A stretch of 31,770 nt of DNA from Caryophanales bacterium UBA6259 (GTDB taxonomy: Bacteria > Bacillota > Bacilli > Tepidibacillales > Tepidibacillaceae). Shown here piece by piece: positions 8,104 through 14,394 of this stretch. Below the pieces are notes generated by a model that was given only the letters and a program-made list of their open reading frames with translations, did not search any database and was not told the origin of the DNA. Location of the stretch: contig DJVJ01000049.1 of NCBI GenBank assembly GCA_002441135.1, positions 1 through 31,770 on the forward strand. Direction: 5' to 3'. A program made the position numbers and the translations under genes. The first letter of the stretch is position 1, and each line of letters begins with the position of its first letter.

Positions 8104-9033
8104 ATGAAATTTGCTGTTATGGGTGCAGGCGGAGTTGGTGCCTATTTCGGTGGTTTATTAGCAAAGAGTGGTCATGAAGTCGCATTAGTAGCAAGAGGTG
8201 AACATCTGAAAGCGCTACAAAGCAATGGTTTAATTGTGAATAGTGTTCATGGAGACTTTCAGCTACCATTACAAGCTGTAGAAGATCCTGCAGAAATCGG
8301 TAAGGTAGACGTTGTATTATTTGCTACGAAAGCGTTTGATACAGAAGGCGCAGCAAAACAGATTCTTCCTATATTAAAAGAGGATTCTGTAGTTGTAAAC
8401 TTACAAAACGGCGTAGGTAATGAAGAGATTATTGGTAATGTAATTGGCCATGATAAAGTATTAGGTGGACTAACCTATATTGAAACTACAATTGAGGCTC
8501 CTGGTGTAATTTCTCAAAAGAGTCCAAAACGAGATATTATTTTTGGGGAAATGAATGGGGAGCTTACAAATCGTGCTAAGGAACTACTAGAAATATTTCA
8601 AAATGCAGGTATTCCTACGATTCTCTCTGAGGATATTAATAAGGACATTTGGAAGAAATTCATGTTTATTAGTTCCTTTAGTGCAATTACAACCATTTCT
8701 GAATCAACAGCAGGTCAATTCTTAGAATGTAAGGAAACTGCTCATTTATTTAGAAAATTATTGGAAGAAGTTTATTATGTAGCAAGAGCAAATCAGATCT
8801 TCTTAAATGAAGAAGATGTGGAGGGTGCGTACCAGATTGCATCAAGCATGGGTTATGGCACAAAATCCTCCATGCAACGAGATTATGAAAAAAGAAGAGT
8901 TCTTGAGGTGGATAGCTTAAGTGGTGCCGTTGTTCATTATGGTAAAAATGGTGGTGTGGCTACCCCTTATCACAAAATGGTTTATGGAGTAATGAAGCTT
9001 AAGGAAAAAAATTACTTAAAGGGAGATAATTAA
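8104..9033 (+). CDS. panE: 2-dehydropantoate 2-reductase-like (ketopantoate reductase family)
   Basis: NADPH-dependent reductase of the ApbA/PanE family, 309 residues. The N-terminal nucleotide motif is GAGGVG at residues 7-12. Family marks follow: FATKAFDT, VVNLQNGVGNEE, the lysine-bearing IWKKFMF, and the C-terminal MQRDYEKRRVLEVDSLSG with its substrate-binding acidic residues. The classical reaction makes pantoate for pantothenate and CoA. Many Bacilli have several paralogues with other 2-oxo acid substrates, and no pan genes are nearby, so the symbol is tentative. The start was moved to the ATG at 8104, because AGAGGT (8091-8096) is too close to the in-frame ATG at 8098. It is followed after two bases by the M29 peptidase gene. 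Confidence 0.82.
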   Translation: MKFAVMGAGGVGAYFGGLLAKSGHEVALVARGEHLKALQSNGLIVNSVHGDFQLPLQAVEDPAEIGKVDVVLFATKAFDTEGAAKQILPILKEDSVVVNLQNGVGNEEIIGNVIGHDKVLGGLTYIETTIEAPGVISQKSPKRDIIFGEMNGELTNRAKELLEIFQNAGIPTILSEDINKDIWKKFMFISSFSAITTISESTAGQFLECKETAHLFRKLLEEVYYVARANQIFLNEEDVEGAYQIASSMGYGTKSSMQRDYEKRRVLEVDSLSGAVVHYGKNGGVATPYHKMVYGVMKLKEKNYLKGDN

Positions 9034-9035
9034 GA

Positions 9036-10151
9036 ATGATTGACCCAAGGATGGAAACCCTTGCCAAGCAACTTGTTCATTATTCGACAAACCTGCAAAA
9101 AGGGGAAAAGGTATTAGTTGAAATGATTGGGGAGGAAACTGATTTAGTAACCGCAATTGTAAAAGAGGTACATAAAGCAGAGGCGATTCCTTTTGTAACA
9201 ATCAAGAGACCTACGGTTACCAGAGCATTACTAATGGAAGCAACAGAGGAACAGATTCAAGATATGGCGTCTTGGGAACTTGAAAGAATGAAGACCGTTG
9301 ATGCTTATATTGGTATTCGTTCAGGAAATAACATTAATGAGTTATCAGATATTCCTAAAGAAAAAATGAAGCTGTACTCTAAATTATTCTTAAGACCTGT
9401 TCATTTTAATGAGCGAGTAAATAATACTAAATGGGTGGTTTTACGTTATCCAAACTCAACCATGGCCCAATTAGCAAGCATGAGTACACAAGCCTTTGAA
9501 GATTTTTATTTCAATGTATGTAACCTTAATTATCTTAATATGTCAAAGGCAATGGATGCCTTAGTAGATTGGATGAAGAAAACAGATCAAGTACATATCA
9601 AAGGAGAAGGAACAGACTTACGTTTTTCCATTAAAGAGATTCCTCCAGTTAAATGTGATGGACAGCTTAATATTCCTGATGGGGAAGTTTACACTGCACC
9701 TGTTAAGGAGTCGGTAAATGGTGTGATTAGTTATAATGCACCAACCATTTATGAAGGGGTAACCTTTGAAAATATCCGTTTAGAATTTAAAGATGGTAAA
9801 ATTATTAATGCAACGGCGAATAATACAGAGCGTTTAAATCAGATTTTAGATACGGACGAAGGTGCAAGGTATATTGGGGAATTTGCTATTGGCGTGAACC
9901 CTTATATCCTTCATCCGATGAAAGATATTTTATTTGATGAAAAGATTGCTGGAAGCTTCCATTTTACTCCTGGAAATGCCTATCAGGATGCTGATAATGG
10001 TAACCGATCCAATGTACACTGGGATCTAGTGTGCATTCAACGCCCTGAATATGGTGGTGGAGAAATATACTTTGATGATGTTCTAATTCGTAAGGATGGA
10101 CTTTTTGTAGTTCCTGAGCTAGAACCGTTAAATCCTGATCAGTTAAAATAG
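9036..10151 (+). CDS. Aminopeptidase, M29 family (AmpS/aminopeptidase T)
   Basis: Cytoplasmic dimeric metallo-aminopeptidase, 371 residues, slightly shorter than the ~410 of AmpS and aminopeptidase T. Metal ligands fit E250 (NIRLEF), E282 (YIGEFAIGVN), H309 (GSFHFTPG), H328 and D330 (NVHWDLV). The C-terminal half, GEFAIGVN to HWD, is the M29 signature. It removes N-terminal residues from short peptides. AAAGGGAG precedes the ATG, and only two bases separate it from the panE-like stop, so they form one transcript. A strong terminator follows. Confidence 0.9.
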   Translation: MIDPRMETLAKQLVHYSTNLQKGEKVLVEMIGEETDLVTAIVKEVHKAEAIPFVTIKRPTVTRALLMEATEEQIQDMASWELERMKTVDAYIGIRSGNNINELSDIPKEKMKLYSKLFLRPVHFNERVNNTKWVVLRYPNSTMAQLASMSTQAFEDFYFNVCNLNYLNMSKAMDALVDWMKKTDQVHIKGEGTDLRFSIKEIPPVKCDGQLNIPDGEVYTAPVKESVNGVISYNAPTIYEGVTFENIRLEFKDGKIINATANNTERLNQILDTDEGARYIGEFAIGVNPYILHPMKDILFDEKIAGSFHFTPGNAYQDADNGNRSNVHWDLVCIQRPEYGGGEIYFDDVLIRKDGLFVVPELEPLNPDQLK

Positions 10152-10161
10152 AGTTAAATGA

Positions 10162-10192
10162 AAATAAGGGAGCCACTCCCTTATTTTTTTTT
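10162..10192 (+). terminator. Rho-independent terminator after the aminopeptidase gene
   Basis: An 11-bp perfect stem (10162-10172 with 10176-10186) with a three-base loop, followed by T residues to 10192. Confidence 0.9.
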
Positions 10193-10291
10193 CGGGCTAA
10201 AATCCATTTTAGAGATGGACGAATCTCATTTTTAGTCATATATGAATAGTCTGAAATAAATATCTTTCGCTCATTGAAAAGAGGTGTCAGA

Positions 10292-11152
10292 GTGAAGAAA
10301 GGTAGTAAAGTAAGTAATAAAGAAAAAAAGATGATTAAAAATTCCAGTAATCAAAAGGTGTTTAGAAAAAAATATCAACAAAATCAAATTAAAGTTAATT
10401 TAAAAGCAAATTTGAGGCAGATTGATTTTTTAGATGATTTTGATAGGCAACTATTAGAAGACTTTATTTATGAAAACTATTATATGGATCAAGATAATGG
10501 TGTTTATTTTGAATTGGACTTAGAAGATGAAGAGATTAGCAACGGTCTAGAGATAGAAAATGAAGAAAATAACTATGCTTTAATTACCGGAATTGAACAA
10601 ACAGGCGAAGTTCAGAAAATAGAAGATGAGACTGAAAATAATTACGCTATAAAGACAAGAACCGAGCAAACAAGCCAACTTCAGGAAATGGAAGATGAAG
10701 AAATTAGTAATGTATTGGAGATAGAAAATGAGGAAAATAACGATATTCAGGAGATGAAAAAGAAAAACAATTATCCTATAAAGATAAAAGTCGAGGAGAC
10801 CGAGGATCTCTATGAAAAAAAAGAAGATGAAGAGATTAGTAGTGATTTAAAGTTAGATAAAATGGTTATTTTCAAAACCAATTCAAAGATTAAGAAGAAA
10901 ACTTCTCTAAAAGCCAATCAAGTTTTTGTAGACCTATTAGGTATGAATATTTTACTTACTCTTGATATAGATCAGCTTATTTTTTTTGATCAGACAATTA
11001 GTTCTGTCTTTAAGGGGAAACTTATTGTAGTAAACGATGGATATGTCACCCTTGATCCAGTTTATATAAGAACTTCTAATGGAAAATTTCAAAAGAATTT
11101 TATTCCTCTCTCTTTCCCTATTAATTCTATAGTGACATTTGTTGAAATGTAA
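10292..11152 (+). CDS. Unrecognised protein with acidic internal repeats and beta-rich C-terminus
   Basis: I do not recognise this protein of 286 residues. The first ~45 residues are strongly basic (KKGSKVSNKEKKMIK). Residues ~79-185 form an acidic, Asn/Glu-rich low-complexity region built from diverged repeats. DEEIS recurs three times and NNY-(A/P)-(L/I) three times; EQT or EET follows each NNY. The last ~85 residues look like a small beta-barrel (VDLLGMNILLTLD, KGKLIVVNDGYVTL, IPLSFPINSIVTFVE), similar in pattern to DUF2642/Sm-like spore-associated domains and to the next gene's product. The start was set to the GTG at 10292, after AAAAGAGGTG; the longer TTG at 10274 has no ribosome site. 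Spore coat or crust assembly is a guess from composition. The next gene follows after 25 bases. Confidence 0.72.
   Translation: MKKGSKVSNKEKKMIKNSSNQKVFRKKYQQNQIKVNLKANLRQIDFLDDFDRQLLEDFIYENYYMDQDNGVYFELDLEDEEISNGLEIENEENNYALITGIEQTGEVQKIEDETENNYAIKTRTEQTSQLQEMEDEEISNVLEIENEENNDIQEMKKKNNYPIKIKVEETEDLYEKKEDEEISSDLKLDKMVIFKTNSKIKKKTSLKANQVFVDLLGMNILLTLDIDQLIFFDQTISSVFKGKLIVVNDGYVTLDPVYIRTSNGKFQKNFIPLSFPINSIVTFVEM
10526..10861 (+). repeat. Diverged in-frame coding repeats (DEEIS.. / NNY.. units)
   Basis: DEEIS-coding units start at 10526, 10694 and 10826. The first two continue as SNxLEIENEENN with only synonymous or single changes. Units beginning NNY occur three times between them (Tyr codons at 10574, 10643 and 10772). 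The copies differ at third positions, so they are old duplications under protein-level selection, not a recent expansion. Confidence 0.7.
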
Positions 11153-11177
11153 TAAAAGAGCCATAGGAGGTGCAGTT

Positions 11178-11492
11178 GTGGCTAGAAAAAATATATTATC
11201 TAAGGAAGTATTGAGTTTTGACGTTAGGAAGGCCGCATTGGCTAAAAAGTTTAAAAGATCGGTGGGTCAAAGAATTTTTATCCTCTTAGATTCTCCTCCA
11301 TATACGGTAATTGGGAAAATAGAGGGAGTACATTTTGACCGTTTAATCGTACAGATTGATAAAACGAACTTTTCTGATATTAATGGGAAGAAAATATATA
11401 TTCGTTTGGACAATATCAAGGTTTTTAATATTGAGAACGTAAGCCATAGTAGTATTTCTAATCTAGGGAACATAGAAAATGATGAAGAATAA
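11178..11492 (+). CDS. Small unrecognised protein, possible Sm-like beta-barrel
   Basis: 104-residue soluble protein. A basic N-terminal part (SFDVRKAALAKKFKRSVGQ) is followed by beta-strand-like segments RIFILLDS, YTVIGKIEGVHFDRLIVQID and KKIYIRLDNIKVFNIE. The pattern G-k-I-x-G-V-x-x-D-r-L-x-V ending in a strand before I-x-x-F resembles DUF2642/Sm-like small domains of Bacilli. It also parallels the C-terminus of the preceding gene product. This fold call is by pattern only. The start was set to the GTG at 11178 because AGGAGG lies seven bases before it; the longer ATG at 11139 overlaps the previous gene and lacks a site. It is probably co-transcribed with the repeat-protein gene. Confidence 0.75.
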   Translation: MARKNILSKEVLSFDVRKAALAKKFKRSVGQRIFILLDSPPYTVIGKIEGVHFDRLIVQIDKTNFSDINGKKIYIRLDNIKVFNIENVSHSSISNLGNIENDEE

Positions 11493-11532
11493 GAGGTTTT
11501 CCCTGCTCACTTATCGAATAAATATAATGAAT

Positions 11533-11546
11533 TATAGTATACTATA
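11533..11546. promoter_or_regulatory. 14-bp perfect palindrome upstream of the M1 peptidase
   Basis: TATAGTATACTATA is perfectly self-complementary and lies 39 bases before the peptidase start. It could contain the -10 element (TATAGT or TACTAT) and act as an operator. No known regulator consensus is matched with certainty. Confidence 0.4.
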
Positions 11547-11584
11547 CGGAGAAGTATAGACCACCAAAAGAGGTTGTGTTTTTT

Positions 11585-13147
11585 ATGAAAAAGAATCTAC
11601 TAGTTTCATTCGTTTTATTAATCCTTGTATCTGGAACACTATATTTTGGGGTATTAAATGAAAATCTAACTGTAGATACCAATTCTCCTAAATTGATTAC
11701 AAATGAAGCGAATTCAGAAACAGTTCAGGGTAATATTAATGAATATAAAATAAATGTCCAATTTAATCCCGGGGAAAAAACGTTCATTGCAATTGAAGAT
11801 GTTTTATATATCAATAAAACTGGAGTGGAGCTATCCGAAATATATTTTCATCTTTATCCTAATGCATTTAAAACAAAGGAAACTGTACCCGTTCTATATA
11901 GTTTGGAACAAGCGTTTCCGAACGGCTTTGATCCTGGTTACATTGATATTTTTAATGTTAAAAAGGATAACGATCAGGACCAAAGCTTAAATTATCAAGT
12001 TCTGGGTAGCGATAGTACAATTATGCGTGTTGATTTGGAAACCCCACTTCAGGCTGGCGAGCGTATTGCGCTAAATATTGCCTTTAAGGTAACTATTCCG
12101 CCTTCTATCGAAAGATTTGGTTATGGAGAGGGATTTTTTAATCTAGGGAATTGGTATCCAATCATTGCAATGTATGATGAAACAGGCTGGAATTTAGACC
12201 CTTATTATGCGATTGGTGATCCTTTTTATAGTGATATCGCGAATTACGATGTTACAATATCTGTTCCACAAGATTACATTGTAGCTTCTAGTGGTGATAT
12301 GGTAGAAGAAAAGCTGGGTGAGCATCAACAAAAGATCTATCATTTTGCTTCGAAATCGATGAGGGATTTTGCTTGGGTTGCTAGTAATCATTTTCGGGTA
12401 AAAGAAAAAAGGGTAGATAATATATTATTAAAAACCTACAGTATCGAAAAAGACGAAGACAGTAACCAATTGGCATTAAATGCTGCAGAAAACTCTCTAA
12501 AAATCTTTAATCAGCAATATGGAAAATATCCATATAATACTTACTCTGTTGTAGAAACAAATTTTGCTGGAGGTATGGAATATCCAGGAATCGTTTTTAT
12601 CTCTAGACAATATTATGACAAGAATTACCCTTCCGACTATTTAGAGGTTGTGGTTGTCCATGAAACAGCTCACCAGTGGTGGTATGCTACGGTTGGAAAT
12701 GATCAAATTGATGAAGCATGGCTGGACGAGTCCTTTGCAAGCTATTCTGAAGTTGTTTATTTCCAAAACCGATATGGAAATAAGATCGGTAATCAATATT
12801 TCGAAGAACGAGTAGTAGCTAGCTATGAGCGGGACAAAACACAGTTGACCAGCAAGGATAATACCGCCAATGAAGTTATTTTAAAATCCGTAAATGAGTT
12901 TAATGGTTGGTCCGATTATGGCCCACTGGTTTATCGTAAAGGGGCTATTCTTTTAAATGAATTAAGAAATCAGGTCGGTGATGAGCAATTTTTTGAGATT
13001 CTACAAAATTATTATCAACAATATCAATTTAAAATTGCAAATACTAAAGATTTTATTCAAGTTGTAGAAGAAGTAACCAATAACAAATGGGAACCCTTTT
13101 TTGATGAGTGGTTATATGGAAAGCCGAATGAAAAATCAGCTAGCTAA
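11585..13147 (+). CDS. Membrane-anchored M1-family metallopeptidase
   Basis: Zinc aminopeptidase-like protein, 520 residues. Residues ~5-22 are a hydrophobic signal anchor (LLVSFVLLILVSGTLYFGV), so the enzyme faces outside. The M1 catalytic set is complete: GGMEYPG (329-335), the family's GAMEN-like exopeptidase motif, and HETAHQWW with zinc ligands H359 and H363. E382 (DEAWLDESFA) is 18 residues after the HEXXH motif. A conserved tyrosine is likely in GPLVYRKGAIL. It lacks the long C-terminal helical domain of PepN, as usual for short bacterial M1 proteins, and probably trims peptides outside the cell. The ATG at 11585 was preferred over the GTG at 11576 because AAAGAGG (11567-11573) is then properly spaced. 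Its 3' end overlaps the convergent lysR gene by 12 bases. Confidence 0.88.
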   Translation: MKKNLLVSFVLLILVSGTLYFGVLNENLTVDTNSPKLITNEANSETVQGNINEYKINVQFNPGEKTFIAIEDVLYINKTGVELSEIYFHLYPNAFKTKETVPVLYSLEQAFPNGFDPGYIDIFNVKKDNDQDQSLNYQVLGSDSTIMRVDLETPLQAGERIALNIAFKVTIPPSIERFGYGEGFFNLGNWYPIIAMYDETGWNLDPYYAIGDPFYSDIANYDVTISVPQDYIVASSGDMVEEKLGEHQQKIYHFASKSMRDFAWVASNHFRVKEKRVDNILLKTYSIEKDEDSNQLALNAAENSLKIFNQQYGKYPYNTYSVVETNFAGGMEYPGIVFISRQYYDKNYPSDYLEVVVVHETAHQWWYATVGNDQIDEAWLDESFASYSEVVYFQNRYGNKIGNQYFEERVVASYERDKTQLTSKDNTANEVILKSVNEFNGWSDYGPLVYRKGAILLNELRNQVGDEQFFEILQNYYQQYQFKIANTKDFIQVVEEVTNNKWEPFFDEWLYGKPNEKSAS

Positions 13148-14044
13148 AAATAGTTTTGCCTGAAGGATATAAGAAAGAAAATGTTGGCTCGCTATAGGCA
13201 TGTTTTTGGTATTATAGATCAAATGATAAGTGATATCCATTGGGATATCGCTTTCTTTTTTTATATCGAATGGAACTAACAATCCCTGTGATAATTCAAA
13301 AGAAATTGTTGATTTAGGAAAGAAACAGACCCCATATCCGGATAAAACCGCTGATTTAATTGCTTGGATACTACTGATTTCTGACCTTTGTTGAATATTA
13401 TTTGTTGGGCTAGACTGAGCAATCCAATTTTCGATTTTTTTCCGCATCATTGTATCAGAGGTATTTAAAATATATAGGTTTTGAAAAAGTTCATCTATCG
13501 TAATTTGTTCTCGTTTTGAAATTGAAAGACTTGGCGATCCAGCTAATACAATAGGATCAGAGCCGATAGTTATGGATTCTAAATTATGGATAGAATTTAT
13601 CTCCTCTTCAACCACTCCCATATGGATAGCTCCTTCTATCATTCCTTTAATGATTTCTTCATTTTTTAGTATCGATAAATTCACCTTTATATTAGGATGG
13701 TGATAGCGAAATTGGTTAAGCGCTCCTGGCAAAATATAATTTCCGATTGCTTCTGTTACCCCGATACAAATTTGGTCTGCAAGGATGCTACAATGTTTGA
13801 TTTTATCCATAGTTTGAGCATGGAGCTGAATCATTTGTTTTGCAGTATCATACACAATTTCTCCTGCAGGAGTTAGCATTACTCCTTTGGTTGTTCGGAA
13901 AAATAATTGTATTTCATAGAACTGTTCAAGAGATTGAATTTGTGAACTTACAGCTGGTTGAGAAATATGCAAGTGTTTAGCTGCTTTCGAGATACTTTGA
14001 AATTCAGCAACAGAACAAAACAATTCTAATATATGTAGATTCAT
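13136..14044 (-). CDS. LysR-family transcriptional regulator
   Basis: 302 residues, standard LysR size. The N-terminal winged helix-turn-helix is clear (SISKAAKHLHISQPAVSSQI), followed by the linker helix and a two-lobed effector-binding domain (IGVTEAIGNYILPGAL onward). The start is the ATG at 14044: AAGGGAG lies nine bases upstream, better than the TTG at 14053. It is divergent from the molybdoenzyme operon with 350 bases between the two starts, so that operon is the natural candidate target; the ligand is unknown. The last 12 bases overlap the M1 peptidase gene on the other strand. A terminator for the peptidase transcript lies inside this coding region. Confidence 0.9.
   Translation of the reverse strand: MNLHILELFCSVAEFQSISKAAKHLHISQPAVSSQIQSLEQFYEIQLFFRTTKGVMLTPAGEIVYDTAKQMIQLHAQTMDKIKHCSILADQICIGVTEAIGNYILPGALNQFRYHHPNIKVNLSILKNEEIIKGMIEGAIHMGVVEEEINSIHNLESITIGSDPIVLAGSPSLSISKREQITIDELFQNLYILNTSDTMMRKKIENWIAQSSPTNNIQQRSEISSIQAIKSAVLSGYGVCFFPKSTISFELSQGLLVPFDIKKESDIPMDITYHLIYNTKNMPIASQHFLSYILQAKLFLAS
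13228..13262 (+). terminator. Plus-strand terminator of the M1 peptidase, inside lysR
   Basis: An 11-bp stem with one G-U pair (13228-13238 with 13243-13253) and a four-base loop is followed by TC and seven T. It is correctly oriented for the peptidase mRNA, 80 bases past its stop, and lies within the antisense of the lysR coding sequence. Confidence 0.7.
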
Positions 14045-14179
14045 TGTTGGCAACTCCCTTTTCCAAGTTTGTTTATTTTATATATGACAAAAGTTGGACA
14101 TAGACATTTGTTTATAATCCTATAAAAAGATCAGATAACAACTCCTAAAGTGTTTATTATATAATGAACTTAAATAATA

Positions 14180-14195
14180 TGTGATTAAGTTCACA
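14180..14195. promoter_or_regulatory. Fnr/Crp-type box 1
   Basis: TGTGATTAAGTTCACA is a perfect TGTGA-N6-TCACA dyad, the Bacillus Fnr consensus. Its centre lies about 42-44 bases before the start predicted from the TATAAT at 14219, the class II activator position. It is embedded in a wider inverted repeat (TGAACTTAA 14165-14173 with TTAAGTTCA 14185-14193). Confidence 0.75.
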
Positions 14196-14218
14196 ATAAA
14201 AATAAATAAATTTAAAAA

Positions 14219-14224
14219 TATAAT
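14219..14224 (+). promoter_or_regulatory. -10 element (TATAAT) of the molybdoenzyme operon
   Basis: A perfect TATAAT at 14219-14224 with a second one at 14228-14233. No good -35 is present, as expected for an activator-dependent promoter with the Fnr box in that position. It predicts a leader of about 165 bases before the ATG at 14395. The region is very AT-rich, so the exact -10 is uncertain. Confidence 0.5.
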
Positions 14225-14329
14225 AAATATAATTTACTTTCAAATAAGAAAATATAGTATTTATAGAAAGTTTAACGTTTTTTATATGTTTAATTATACT
14301 ATGAATTTAGAACAAGCAACACTACTATT

Positions 14330-14345
14330 TGTGACTAAATTCACA
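14330..14345. promoter_or_regulatory. Fnr/Crp-type box 2
   Basis: TGTGACTAAATTCACA is a second perfect TGTGA-N6-TCACA dyad, exactly 150 bases downstream of box 1 and 49 bases before the ATG of the molybdoenzyme. No clear -10 lies at the matching distance, so it may act from within the leader or serve a weaker second promoter. Confidence 0.72.
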
Positions 14346-14394
14346 AAGTTTGCAATCGAACTTGAGTTGTCGAATAAAAGAAGGGGGAGAGTAA

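Noticed and set aside
9964..10239. Minus-strand ORF of 91 codons over the end of the aminopeptidase gene
   Set aside because: It lies mostly antisense to the conserved metal-binding end of the M29 peptidase and spans its terminator; no ribosome site or recognisable protein pattern.
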